Assembly (NCBI RefSeq): GCF_011074885.1 | Contig: NC_054686.1 | Location: forward strand, 310,001-374,000 | Source: Brettanomyces bruxellensis | Lineage: Eukaryota; Ascomycota; Pichiomycetes; Pichiales; Pichiaceae | Length of the DNA: 64,000 bases | Direction of reading: 5' to 3' | Shown here: piece by piece, positions 1 through 9,657 of the stretch | Layout: each line of letters begins with the position of its first letter | Position numbering within the stretch: position 1 is the first letter of the stretch | The notes under the pieces: model-generated | Seen by the model: the letters and a program-made list of their open reading frames with translations, nothing else | What the model was told of the DNA's origin: nothing | Databases searched by the model: none | Made by a program: the position numbers and the translations under genes

Positions 1-929
1 TTAAACAGGAGATTGGTTCTTCCTTTACCGCACGCCTAGAAGGTATGTTTAAAGACATTAAAATCTCTCAGGAGATGAGCTCTGAATTTAACAATAAATT
101 CGCCAGACAGGGACCTAAAGAAACAGCAGTGGGATCAAAGATCCGTGCTGCAAATAACGACAGAAAGTTAGAGTTTGATTTTTCTATATTGACACCAAGT
201 TTTTGGCCTATGCCTATAAATAAGACTATGGAAAATGTGATCTTACCTCCTGAACTTCAAGTATTGCAAGATAGCGGTCAAGAATTTTATGATACCAAGC
301 ATAAGGGTCGTAATCTCACATGGGCTCCAAACTTTGGAACTGTCGATATTCGGATGTATTACCCTGGTAAGAGTTATGAAGTCAATATGTCCACGTTGTC
401 CGCTATTATAATTTTATCGTGTTTTAACAATGATGACTCCGATACAAAAGAGGTTTCATTTGAAAAGATATTGGAAGCCACTGGTATTCCTGAGCAGGAA
501 TTGAAGCGTCATCTTCAATCAATATCTGTCGCTTCAAGAACAAGACTATTAAAAAAGATTCCGATGTCCCGGGATATTCATGCCGGTGATCATTTTAAAA
601 TAAACAACCAGTTTAAATCACCACATACGAGAATCAAGGTTCTGACGGTTGCCTCTGCTTCGCATGTGGAAAATGATGTCGAACGTAATGGAACTTTGGA
701 AGTGATAAGGAAATCTAGAATTGTGGAAACGCAGGCTGCGATAGTTCGTGTTATGAAGGCTAGGAGGGAGCTAAAGCATGAAGAATTGTTGAATGAAGTA
801 ATAAAACAGTTAATCAACCGTTTTAAGCCGCAGCCTTCGTTTATCAAGGAACAAATTGAGGACTTAATAGATAAGGAGTATCTTAAAAGAGACGAAGGCA
901 ATAGATCTGTTTATCAGTATCTAGCTTAG
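1..929 (+). CDS. CUL3: Cullin-3 (C-terminal part; 5' end outside window)
   Basis: The reading frame is open from base 3 and runs into the ATG at 45, so the gene enters from the left; only about the last 309 residues are present. Cullins are scaffolds of RING-type ubiquitin ligases, and Cul3 uses BTB-domain adaptors. Visible parts are the end of the cullin-homology region (start of window to about base 330), the winged-helix segment with the ASRTRLLKKIP stretch (about 530-560), and the C-terminal neddylation domain. In IVRVMKARR the lysine at 756-758 is the expected Nedd8 acceptor. The HFKINNQF segment followed by a spacer and a charged linker before the Nedd8 site resembles Cul3 more than Cdc53/Cul1. 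It ends VYQYLA, like other cullins. It converges on the USP-domain gene. Confidence 0.9.
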   Translation, partial: KQEIGSSFTARLEGMFKDIKISQEMSSEFNNKFARQGPKETAVGSKIRAANNDRKLEFDFSILTPSFWPMPINKTMENVILPPELQVLQDSGQEFYDTKHKGRNLTWAPNFGTVDIRMYYPGKSYEVNMSTLSAIIILSCFNNDDSDTKEVSFEKILEATGIPEQELKRHLQSISVASRTRLLKKIPMSRDIHAGDHFKINNQFKSPHTRIKVLTVASASHVENDVERNGTLEVIRKSRIVETQAAIVRVMKARRELKHEELLNEVIKQLINRFKPQPSFIKEQIEDLIDKEYLKRDEGNRSVYQYLA

Positions 930-1129
930 TCAGATATTGTTGGTGCTGCTTTCCCCGAATAGAATTTGGGAAAGCATCTTTCCATGGGGCCTTTTTTCCT
1001 CTGATTATTAAACCAAGAACTAGGATCCGAATCTGAAGACGGTAAATGATGAAAATGATAATATATATATGCATTTTTCATATATATAATTATATATGCG
1101 AATAATAGTTTATATTCAACCACGCAAGT

Positions 1130-2818
1130 CTAATCAACACGAGCCTCAGCCAAACTATGAAGAGTTCCGACATCATCATTCTTGTGCTTATCTTTCTTTG
1201 TTAATTTTTTGAGCTTGTGCTTGACAACCATAACAGGTGCAGGACTCTTGCGGATCATATAACTGGACAGGGAACCCATAAGAATACCTTTGATAGCTCT
1301 TTTGCCGCGTGATCCAACTATTACCAAAGTCGGCGATATTTCCTTTATCACGCAAACTATAAAATGACGCGGTATCGGATGGTGAGATGACTGTATTACG
1401 ACATGCACCTGAAGTTTTGTGAGTTTTAAAAGCGAGAGAACGTCCTTTGTGATCTTGTTCACATTCTCTGCGCGTATTTTTTCCCTCTCTTGTTGAGTAT
1501 GTCCGCATTTTATTGATGCACGTCTGGAAACTCGGCCATTTGTAGGCTCGATACCATTCAAGTGCATTGAGGAATACTGTTCATCCTCTATAACGTTCAT
1601 TATATAAAGAACACAACCATCGACAAGAACTGTACCAATGCACCATTCCAAAGCATTACTGCTTTCATCAGAAAAATCCATGCATAGAATAAATGTTCTA
1701 GGACGTTGCTTTCCTGATTTTGCTACTATCTCAAAAAAGTTGCCCCTTGTAATTGTCCGGACGCTTCTTTGTGTTTCTGGGAAAGATTCAATGTCGGAGA
1801 CTTTGATATTCTCGTTCAAAATCTTTGCCAACTCAGAGTCTATTTTTTCTTCAAAATCTCTCGTGTACGGTATGGCAAAGCCATCAGTTGGGTCTGAATC
1901 AGATGTGATCTTCTTCTTGTATTTTGCATATTCCTGTAATTTTTCCCTCCTTTTCGGATTCTGCCGATAGAACTTCTCCGGATCAACATGGATTCCAGAT
2001 CCAGCTTCTTCTGCCGTTTTCATAACCTGCTTCATAAATGTTGTTGACACGTCTCTACCAATTGCACGGGCATTTGCCGCTGCCCTTTCGGCCGCCACTA
2101 CTTCATCCAACTTTTCAGCTTGAATGGCATCTTTGACAAGTTTCCGATTGTGGATCTGTACCAATTCATCACGAGAGTTCATCTTTGCGGTGATACTAGG
2201 ATTGGAATAAAGTGATGTTGCAACAGAAATAGATGCCGAATGACCACCGGCCGGAACTTTGCCGACTTTCGGAATTTTGATCGATATTGAAGGGCGTTGA
2301 GGCGAAGCTGCTTTCAAAGCGTTATAAGTGGAATAGTTTGGAAGAACATTCCCATCATCATCAAATTCAAATTCCGTATCTGTGTCACTGATCTGCTCCT
2401 CGTCGCTGCTTTCAGCCTCAAGTCGTAATTTATCTTCCTTTTCTTCCGTTTCATCATCTGTATATTCTTCGTCTTCAGTGTCCGAATGGTTTCTTTTCGT
2501 CTGAGTACGATTATCTTCACTTTTGCTTTCCGAATGATTGTTCAGTTTCTCATCTTCCTCCCCTTCGCTTGCACTACTCTCCTCGTAATAATCTTTCATC
2601 ATTCTAAAAGAAGGATCTCGAGCCGTGATGGTAAATATTTGATCTTTTTCTGCTTCACTGGCTACACTCAAGGACCTACTAACCGCACCAGCCACAGATG
2701 GTGAGTTTCCTCTATTTCTCCTTCCATCTCTAGTAACACCTACCGAATTGAGCCTTTGACGTTCAAGGATCTGAGAGATGAGCCGTCGCTCCTCTTCCAT
2801 TGCCCCTTCCAACGACAT
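1130..2818 (-). CDS. Universal stress protein (USP) domain protein
   Basis: This is a 562-residue protein. The N-terminal ~350 residues are acidic and low-complexity, with long Glu/Asp/Ser runs around residues 75-160 and a Lys/Arg-rich stretch near 280-300. A Usp/UspA-like alpha/beta nucleotide-binding domain follows, from about residue 370 (FILCMDFSDESSNALEW) to 535. Near its end lies GSRGKRAIKGILMGS, an exact G-2x-G-9x-G(S/T) pattern, the ATP-binding signature of the ATP-binding USP subgroup. Proteins with this layout are found across ascomycetes; their biochemical role is poorly known and I do not assign one. It is divergent from DIA4, with ~770 bp between the two starts. Confidence 0.82.
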   Translation of the reverse strand: MSLEGAMEEERRLISQILERQRLNSVGVTRDGRRNRGNSPSVAGAVSRSLSVASEAEKDQIFTITARDPSFRMMKDYYEESSASEGEEDEKLNNHSESKSEDNRTQTKRNHSDTEDEEYTDDETEEKEDKLRLEAESSDEEQISDTDTEFEFDDDGNVLPNYSTYNALKAASPQRPSISIKIPKVGKVPAGGHSASISVATSLYSNPSITAKMNSRDELVQIHNRKLVKDAIQAEKLDEVVAAERAAANARAIGRDVSTTFMKQVMKTAEEAGSGIHVDPEKFYRQNPKRREKLQEYAKYKKKITSDSDPTDGFAIPYTRDFEEKIDSELAKILNENIKVSDIESFPETQRSVRTITRGNFFEIVAKSGKQRPRTFILCMDFSDESSNALEWCIGTVLVDGCVLYIMNVIEDEQYSSMHLNGIEPTNGRVSRRASIKCGHTQQEREKIRAENVNKITKDVLSLLKLTKLQVHVVIQSSHHPIPRHFIVCVIKEISPTLVIVGSRGKRAIKGILMGSLSSYMIRKSPAPVMVVKHKLKKLTKKDKHKNDDVGTLHSLAEARVD

Positions 2819-3587
2819 TTTTTGTTCTTAGAATTCAATTTTTCAATGTTTGTATCTGTTACTGTCTATATGCTCTCACCCCCTTTGCTTGTCTGAAATG
2901 TTTATTGACCTAGAAGAAGCTCAAAGAAATCAAATAAATAGTATAGAATAGATAAATATGTATGAGCCTCTTTCAGGTTACTTCCTTGGAACTGAGACTT
3001 CCTTTCGCTATTCAAGCTTCACTTCGATTCTATGACTGTATCCGAAGGGACCAAACAGTTCTCAGTATTAAAGGAAGAGCCAGCAAGTCAGTCCTGCAAA
3101 AAAAAAAATAAAAAATGGATAAAATCAAATAAACAAAAAATGAAATGGAGTACTAGTCGAAATTGTACGAAAACAGCAAGCGGGAAAAAAAAAAAGATGG
3201 AACTGAAACGGGTAATTACTTCGAAGTGTAATACGACATATCGTTATCTACAAGTACTAACCTGTTAGAAGTTGTTTGGCTTTCTTTAATCATAAATAGT
3301 CGAACATTTCTTAGATATTGCGAAGTATCTTAAAAAAAGCATATTCTTAAAATACATTTAGGGGCCCTTATTAAACAATCTAGCCAACCGCTTTAGCCGC
3401 TCGTTCACATAATGAAGAAAAATAAAATATAAATTGCCGACCTGTGACAGCACAGCCCGTCTGAAAATCTCAGTACTGTTACTCCAGTTAAGCACTAAAA
3501 ATCAGTGTCTCGTTGATATTATACTGCAAGAGCAGGCGCTATTCTGTATGATTACAGCATTATACATTTCATAACCAGAACAAATTT
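2819..3587. other. Intergenic region between divergent USP-domain gene and DIA4
   Basis: This 769-bp stretch should hold both promoters. It is A-rich, with A9-A10 runs near 3100-3110 and 3186-3194. A 78-codon open frame at 3032-3268 is mostly Lys/Asn from these A-runs and is not believable as a gene. A 5S-like segment at 3433-3546 is listed separately. Nothing else was recognised. Confidence 0.6.
3433..3546 (+). pseudogene. Possible degenerate 5S rRNA relic
   Basis: Pieces resemble eukaryotic 5S rRNA in the right order. They are CCCGTCTGA (compare CCCGTCCGA), AGTTAAGC (the internal promoter A box, exact), and a GCAAGAGC..GGCGCT..TTCT end (compare GCGAAACTC..GGTGCTGCAATCT). Spacing between the first two is ~13 nt too long and the middle is eroded, so it cannot be a functional 5S gene. 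Dispersed 5S copies and relics are known in several fungi. The match was made by eye and is weak; it may be coincidence. Confidence 0.25.
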
Positions 3588-5054
3588 ATGAGTGGGTGTG
3601 TGATTTCAAAGAAGATTGGAGGGTTCTGTATTCAGCGGAGGTTCAATTCAGTTCTTGCTGGTGATTACCAACTCCGTACCACTAACACCTTAAAAAAGCC
3701 GAAGTTTGACTTGAACTATTATGAGAAGAAATATGATTTATTTAAAGATATTTGCAAACGCAGGGAAGTACCTTTCACAATGTCAGATGAGTATGTGGAA
3801 TCACTAAAAAGACTAGAAAATCTAAAGCAAAAGATACTTTTCTCAAAGCAAGAATTGAATAAGTACAGAAAGACAATGAAGAAATTGATTGTAGAACAGA
3901 GGAAGGCTGTCACAAATTGCCAGTCAGAAATCAATTTGTTGAAGGGTAAGATTAAGAATATGAAGGAGCCTACAATTCAAATGCAAGAAGATGCCACAAA
4001 TCTCGAAGATAAGTTAACTACCGAGGTGGCAAGACTTCCAAACTTGATCCATTCATCTGTCCAGTCAAAGCAAAAGCTTGTAAAATATTTGAACCCTACA
4101 AAGGATATTGTCGACTCGGGACTTGAAGATTTTCCTCTCAAAAGCAATAGTAAGTTTGACCACAAAAATATCATGGAGAAGTTGGGTCTTGTCGATTTTA
4201 AGGAAGCTACACGGGTTTCTGGAAGAGGCTGGTACTATTTAAAGGGAGATGCTGCGCTCTTAGAGGAAGCACTTGTTCAGTATGCATTGAAATGTGCCCG
4301 CAAGTTTGGATTCAAGATGATAATTCCTCCTTCCATTGTAAAGACCGAAATCACCAATGCATGCGGCTTTAGACCGAGAGATCAGAATAATGAAAAACAA
4401 GTGTACGAAATTGAAGCAGATGAGAACTCTGAAAGAAGTCTTTGCTTAACCGGCACAGCGGAAATTCCTCTTGCTGGCCTTATGTCAAGTCATACATTTA
4501 ACGATACGGAACTTCCAATGAAATATGTTGGTGTATCTCGTAGTTATAGAGAGGAAGCAGGTGCAGCTGGAAGAGATACCAGGGGTCTTTACAGAGTTCA
4601 TGAATTCACTAAAGTGGAACTGTTTGCTTGGACAAAAAATGAGGAGAGTACGTCCATGAAGATGTTTGATGAACTAGCCAATTTTCAAATGCACTTTATT
4701 GAAAGTCTTGGCTTAACCGCTAGAGTTCTTATTATGCCATTTAATGACTTGGGTGCGCCGGCCTACAAAAAAATTGATATTGAAGCACTTATGCCGGGAA
4801 GAGGTGCCTGGGGAGAACTCTCTTCTGTATCTAATTGTCTTGATTATCAGTCTAGACGCTTGACTACTCAATGGAGAAATCCTATCAACAATAAATTGGA
4901 GTACGTTCATACATTGAATGCAACTGCGTGTGCAGTTCCAAGAGTTATCCTAGCAATTGTTGAAAACTTTTACGATTCAACTTCCGGTACCATAGCCATT
5001 CCGGAGGTTTTGCGGCCTTACATGGATGATAAAACTGTGATCGGAAGACAATGA
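3588..5054 (+). CDS. DIA4: Mitochondrial seryl-tRNA synthetase
   Basis: A class II aminoacyl-tRNA synthetase of 488 residues that charges mitochondrial tRNA-Ser. The first ~25 residues are basic and Ser/Arg-rich without acids, as in a matrix-targeting presequence. A long coiled coil (about residues 60-150) matches the tRNA-binding arm of SerRS. The catalytic part carries LCLTGTAEIPLAG (about 285-297), motif 2 with the YREEAGAAGRDTRGLYRVHEF segment, a typical SerRS signature (about 320-341), and the motif 3 region with NATACAVPRVILAIVENF (about 444-461). Length fits the family. Two Puf3-type elements lie just after the stop, as expected for a nuclear-encoded mitochondrial translation factor. 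Confidence 0.93.
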   Translation: MSGCVISKKIGGFCIQRRFNSVLAGDYQLRTTNTLKKPKFDLNYYEKKYDLFKDICKRREVPFTMSDEYVESLKRLENLKQKILFSKQELNKYRKTMKKLIVEQRKAVTNCQSEINLLKGKIKNMKEPTIQMQEDATNLEDKLTTEVARLPNLIHSSVQSKQKLVKYLNPTKDIVDSGLEDFPLKSNSKFDHKNIMEKLGLVDFKEATRVSGRGWYYLKGDAALLEEALVQYALKCARKFGFKMIIPPSIVKTEITNACGFRPRDQNNEKQVYEIEADENSERSLCLTGTAEIPLAGLMSSHTFNDTELPMKYVGVSRSYREEAGAAGRDTRGLYRVHEFTKVELFAWTKNEESTSMKMFDELANFQMHFIESLGLTARVLIMPFNDLGAPAYKKIDIEALMPGRGAWGELSSVSNCLDYQSRRLTTQWRNPINNKLEYVHTLNATACAVPRVILAIVENFYDSTSGTIAIPEVLRPYMDDKTVIGRQ

Positions 5055-5078
5055 ATCTGCTCCGTCGACCTTAGAGCC

Positions 5079-5115
5079 TGTATATAGTAAATTATAACAA
5101 ATGTTTATGTACATA
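5079..5115 (+). promoter_or_regulatory. Two Puf3-type 3' UTR elements of DIA4
   Basis: TGTATATA at 5079-5086 and TGTACATA at 5108-5115 both match UGUANAUA, the Puf3 consensus, at 25 and 54 nt after the DIA4 stop codon. The second sits in the palindrome TATGTACATA, so it also reads as a site on the opposite strand toward the convergent IMH1. Function is inferred from the known bias of Puf3 for mitochondrial mRNAs. Confidence 0.5.
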
Positions 5116-5156
5116 AATGCATATTTGAATTCTTCTCTTTGAGTATGCAAACGGTA

Positions 5157-7829
5157 TTAAGCTTTGGATAGTAATTTGACGAATTTTTGCTCGTCATCAT
5201 CACTCATGACAAGTAATGTTTTCATCACAGGGAGAAGCATGTCTCTCTGATCTTTATTTTCCAAGAATCCAAAAAGTACATTCCTTATGTAAATCGCCCT
5301 TTCATTGTCATCATTTTTAGTATTTTCACCAGTGATTTCATTATCTGCTGTAACTGATTGAGTCGTTGTATCATTGGATCTATCCATGGAACTTGAACTA
5401 TTCATCGAGGCAGCACTTGAACGACGTCTAAATTGTTGAGACATTGATCGTAATTTCCGATTTAAAGCGATTAATTTCTGATTACTTTCATTATTTGCCC
5501 TTTGAAGGATCCTGTTCATATCCTCTAATTTTGCCATCTCTGCACTTTTTTCTGTCAATGCCTTTTGCAACGTATCAATCTTATCGCTGCTGTCATTTGT
5601 TAATGACACTTGCCCAGAGGAATAACTCTTTCTCATCTCGGAATTAGATATGGATTTGTGCAATTCCATACTTTTCTTCAAACGTGTGTTTTCTCGAACT
5701 AGTTCTGTATTCTGAGACTGTAATCCGTTAATCTGCTTTGTGGTTTTATCCTTCAATTGACTAAAATCTCGCTGAAGCAGCATGTGCGCGTCATCAACCT
5801 TCTCTTTCTGCTCTTTCAAGTCGGTCAACTGCTCATCCAAAAGTATATATTTATTATCTCTGTTCTGATCACCTTGTTTCAATAGTTTTCTCATAGTACT
5901 TGCGTCTCTCGTTCTCTCTTGTAGTAGGGTTCTTGTCTGAGACAACCGTTCTTCAAGGGTATCAATTCTATCTTCAAATTCTTTCTTATCAACTAACACC
6001 TCATCCAACCTCCGTTTCAAATTTTCAATTTTTGCCTGTCCACCTGTATTTATCTCCTTCAGGTTATCATATTTATCTTTCAACTCCTCCTTTTCTTTGA
6101 CCAATTTATTGTTATCCGTGATGACCTTACTAAACTTCAATTTCATTTCCGTTCGTTGCTGCTTACTCTGTTCAAGATCACTAAGAAGTTTATTTTTACT
6201 GTTCACCAGTAATTTCTGCTCCTTTTGTAATGATGAATGCTGTAAACTTAATTTTGCTATCTTCCGTTGTCTCTCTTTGTCGACCTCTTCCAAATCACTA
6301 ACCTGCCGATTTTTGCTCTCAGTCTCTTTCACAGCTATCTCCAATTTTGCAGCAAGATTTTTACTTTTAACCTCAGCTTCTTCCAGTTTCCCACTTTTAT
6401 CTTGTAAATCATTCAAATGCTGGTGAAGTTCCTCATTATCCTTTAGCAATTTGTCTGCCTTCTTTTGGGTCGTGTTTATTCTTTCTAGTAACAGCGAATT
6501 CTCGGACTCTAATTTTTTATTCTCATTCGTAAACTTCTCATTCGCATCCATGATGCTTTGATATTTCGAACGTAAATTGTGGAGATCATTCTCAACCTTC
6601 TTGTTCTCCGTAAGCGAAGTTTCCAATTTCTTTGAAAGTGACTTCTTTGTCCGCTCATAATCCTTTAATGCCTCCGCATTTTGTACGCGTAGCATTTCTA
6701 ATTCAGTTTTATTAAGTTCCAATTCCTCCCCCAAGGAGGATCCTTTCTCCAGTGTATCCTCTTCTGAAGTGGCATTTTTCCGTTCTCCCACTTTTTTTAA
6801 TGCCGCCTCAAGTATGTTTATTTTTTTATTACAATCTTCTAGTGTATCCTTAAGATATTGGTTTTCACTCCTCAAGACAGATGCTGAATCTGAAGCTGAC
6901 TTTTCAAGCTCAGGTATGTCCGTTTCCTGCGCTCTATCCACATAACTTTCTGATGGACTTTTTTTGGAACTCACGTTTTCAACTTTCTCTTTCAATGATG
7001 TTATAGTCTTCTGTAGTTCTGCATTTTCTTCGAAAGTTGATGATAATTTCTGATTTTCTGCAGAAAGCTTTTCCATCTTTGATTTGAAGCCTTTCGCCTC
7101 TTTCTGCAGATTAATGTTCTTGGCAGACACGATTTCTAACTTTTTTGCATAAATCTTCTTCTCCCTAGATGAGTCTGCAGACTTCTTCGCCTCCTCGCTC
7201 AAAGCCTTTTGTAGCACTTTCCCTTTAGAATCAAGACTGGAAAGATAATCAATGAACGAACTCACTTCACCTATACCGTCACACGGCGTGTTTTCTCTCA
7301 AAGCTTTCTCGAAGGCATTAACTATGCTCAATTTGGCTTTGTCTACCTTGTAGGCCTCATACAACCTTGGGTAAAGACGTTCGTATTTCTCGAATTTTTT
7401 GAGTTTTCGAACCACTGACTCTGGCAAATCAACTTCTGAAGTTACCGGTACTGATTCTTTACTTTCCTCTGTTGTGCCTTCATTTTTTCCCTCTTCTTCT
7501 TTTAGCTTCTTCCCAGATTTCTCAGATTTATCTTGCACTTGCGTTTTCGTTTTCGTCTTGGCTGTCTTATCATGCTCTTCGGTATGTATTGAAGTTCCAG
7601 ACACTTTACCTATATTCTTAGTCTGTCCTTGTTTATCCAATTCTGCGGAAGCAACATCTTCTGGTTTAACAATGCTACTCACATTTGGAGTCTTTAATTT
7701 CATAATTCTTGCTGCTTCATCTTGTGTAACCTGCTTCTTTGGCATGGTCCTCGAAGATTTAACTTCATCGTTAATTCTAGATAACTCATCCGTTAAGTTC
7801 TTACCTAAATCGGTGAGCCTCGAAAACAT
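5157..7829 (-). CDS. IMH1: GRIP-domain golgin (Imh1-like)
   Basis: A trans-Golgi tethering protein of about 890 residues, close to the ~911 of yeast Imh1. Almost the whole length (about residues 220-810) is heptad-rich, Glu/Lys/Leu coiled coil. The last ~50 residues form a GRIP domain: IYIRNVLFGFLEN contains the Tyr that binds Arl1-GTP, followed by LLPVMKTLLVMS. An in-frame ATG lies five codons upstream (7844), but I start at 7829 because MFSRLTDLGKNLTDELSR matches the family N-terminus with its LGKNLTDEL segment. A Ser/Thr/Lys-rich linker occupies about residues 30-130. It converges on DIA4 and is tandem with RMT2. Confidence 0.88.
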   Translation of the reverse strand: MFSRLTDLGKNLTDELSRINDEVKSSRTMPKKQVTQDEAARIMKLKTPNVSSIVKPEDVASAELDKQGQTKNIGKVSGTSIHTEEHDKTAKTKTKTQVQDKSEKSGKKLKEEEGKNEGTTEESKESVPVTSEVDLPESVVRKLKKFEKYERLYPRLYEAYKVDKAKLSIVNAFEKALRENTPCDGIGEVSSFIDYLSSLDSKGKVLQKALSEEAKKSADSSREKKIYAKKLEIVSAKNINLQKEAKGFKSKMEKLSAENQKLSSTFEENAELQKTITSLKEKVENVSSKKSPSESYVDRAQETDIPELEKSASDSASVLRSENQYLKDTLEDCNKKINILEAALKKVGERKNATSEEDTLEKGSSLGEELELNKTELEMLRVQNAEALKDYERTKKSLSKKLETSLTENKKVENDLHNLRSKYQSIMDANEKFTNENKKLESENSLLLERINTTQKKADKLLKDNEELHQHLNDLQDKSGKLEEAEVKSKNLAAKLEIAVKETESKNRQVSDLEEVDKERQRKIAKLSLQHSSLQKEQKLLVNSKNKLLSDLEQSKQQRTEMKLKFSKVITDNNKLVKEKEELKDKYDNLKEINTGGQAKIENLKRRLDEVLVDKKEFEDRIDTLEERLSQTRTLLQERTRDASTMRKLLKQGDQNRDNKYILLDEQLTDLKEQKEKVDDAHMLLQRDFSQLKDKTTKQINGLQSQNTELVRENTRLKKSMELHKSISNSEMRKSYSSGQVSLTNDSSDKIDTLQKALTEKSAEMAKLEDMNRILQRANNESNQKLIALNRKLRSMSQQFRRRSSAASMNSSSSMDRSNDTTTQSVTADNEITGENTKNDDNERAIYIRNVLFGFLENKDQRDMLLPVMKTLLVMSDDDEQKFVKLLSKA

Positions 7830-8119
7830 CGTCGAATAGACCAATTAATGAAAATTTTAAATCACAACTAGGTGTTTGTGTGTTTATCTCATAATTGGGA
7901 TTTGAATTTGTTGAATAAGCGCATATCTGAATGCATAAGATGTAGGTTTTAGATATCAACTTTCCGGGCACTTTCGCAGAGAGAGAAAAAAAAATGTTAC
8001 TCAAAATGGGAAAGATATGAAAAATAAAATGTGAAGGTATTAGTTCTACTTTTTATTCACCTACAGTACTTTACAGTTCTTCCACTATTCTAACTCTATT
8101 ATCAATTGTATCTCTAAGT

Positions 8120-9409
8120 TCAGGTGGCAAACGTTATTTCCGGATGGTAATATGTCGGACATGTCCAATAAGCCCGTCTTATATCCTTCCAAACCGAGCC
8201 TTGTTCGTTTTTATGTTGCAAAGCTTCCTTTGGTGGTTTTATATCGGTATATTTCACCCGGAGACCATAATCTGCCAAATCAAGCTCAACAACCTTCTTG
8301 TACACATCATAACACACGAGTCTGTCGGCACCGAGTCCATTGAAGAAAGAAAATGTACCTGTCATCTTCAACATTCCCACCACGAGATCGAAAAGCTCTA
8401 ACATGTCTTGATAATGCTCGCTGTATGTGTCATAATATATGCCATCAAAGAATACACCCTGACCTAAAAGTGGAGGTAGCGTGTCTTGCCATTTTCCTTT
8501 TAAAACAACAACATTCTCTCTGTCCATCCATCCATCTTCTTTCATCTTTTTAAGGACATCTGGATGGGCTTCACAAATATAATGCTTCGTCGGCTTCTTT
8601 TCTGCAATCATTGAATCTATAATTCCCATTCCGAATCCAATATTGAGTACATTGACATCATCTGGGTCCTCGATCGACTTGAATAAGGAGTCACATCCTG
8701 CCTTCATTAATTTCTCTTCCCAATCCATCATAACCCCATCTTTCCTGCTATCGGTAACTAATGCACCTTCCTTGTATGTTAGTTTCGTATTCAAATACGT
8801 GTTTAGGTCCTTTGATGGATCTTCCAATTTCTGTGTTTTCTTTCTTGCATCTTCTTTCTGTCTGACCTGCTCCTTCTCCATATCCTGGATTGTTTCGGAT
8901 TGCACTAGCTCTGGAATCTCATTTATATCGTCATCAGCCACTTTCCCTGTCACAGCTCCATTTTTCACAACTTTTTCCCCTAAAAACTCTATATTGTTCT
9001 GTTCTAACTTTCTAAAAACAATTTCCGCCCTTACACCAGCATCGACGATCCTCTCCCAATAAGATGTTCCATAAAGACCTCTTCGTTCAAGAACGCAGCC
9101 GGGAGTTTCATTATTCTTGTTAGTTAAACACCATCCTGCTCCATTCATGAATAATTCGTCAATCATAGCTAGAATTGCACTTTCCTCCTCCAAAGTGGCA
9201 TCAGACGGTATTGACTCGCATATTATATGTAATGGTGTAGTTGTAGACGTTTGTACAGTCTCTTGTTCACCCTTCTGTTCTGCTTCTGCATCCTCTAATG
9301 TGTATGTTGATGGAATTCCTTTCTTAAGCAAGGCTTTCAGTTTTGGCAAGTATTCATCCTTAGTGATAGGTCTTTCCTTAAGATAACAAAGCTCATGAAG
9401 CTGAGACAT
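8120..9409 (-). CDS. RMT2: Protein arginine N(delta)-methyltransferase Rmt2
   Basis: A 429-residue protein (yeast Rmt2 is ~412) that methylates the delta nitrogen of arginine; the known target is ribosomal protein Rpl12. The N-terminal half holds ankyrin-like segments (TTPLHIICES, and the NGAGWCLTNKNNETPGCVLERRG stretch). The C-terminal half is a SAM-dependent methyltransferase fold: VNVLNIGFGMGIID is motif I (about 253-266), then HYICEAHPDVLKKM, FDGIYYDTYSEHYQDM and the FFNGLGAD segment (around 367) specific to the Rmt2/GAMT-like group. The ~250-bp gap to BUD3 has only T-rich sequence. Confidence 0.92.
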   Translation of the reverse strand: MSQLHELCYLKERPITKDEYLPKLKALLKKGIPSTYTLEDAEAEQKGEQETVQTSTTTPLHIICESIPSDATLEEESAILAMIDELFMNGAGWCLTNKNNETPGCVLERRGLYGTSYWERIVDAGVRAEIVFRKLEQNNIEFLGEKVVKNGAVTGKVADDDINEIPELVQSETIQDMEKEQVRQKEDARKKTQKLEDPSKDLNTYLNTKLTYKEGALVTDSRKDGVMMDWEEKLMKAGCDSLFKSIEDPDDVNVLNIGFGMGIIDSMIAEKKPTKHYICEAHPDVLKKMKEDGWMDRENVVVLKGKWQDTLPPLLGQGVFFDGIYYDTYSEHYQDMLELFDLVVGMLKMTGTFSFFNGLGADRLVCYDVYKKVVELDLADYGLRVKYTDIKPPKEALQHKNEQGSVWKDIRRAYWTCPTYYHPEITFAT

Positions 9410-9657
9410 GATCCATAAACTTGTTTATATGTTTTATTTGGGTATACAAGAAGATAAAGTCCGTTTTCGTCGTATATTCGACTCTTAAAATCTGTATGCA
9501 TCATTACTGAAAATCTGCATGATCTCAGTTTTTCAAATTTTTACATTTATGGATCCTTTTTTTCTTTCCTTTTTTTTTACAGCTAGAAATAAGGACTTCC
9601 TTCCTGGCAACTAATAAAATATTAAGTGTACATATTTCTAACGGTGTCAGTACATAA

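Noticed and set aside
3032..3268. 78-codon frame upstream of DIA4
   Set aside because: Mostly Lys/Asn/Thr from A-runs, no conserved pattern; lies in a promoter region.
7399..7839. 146-codon frame antisense to IMH1
   Set aside because: Ser/Phe/Leu-rich shadow of a Lys/Glu-rich coding strand.
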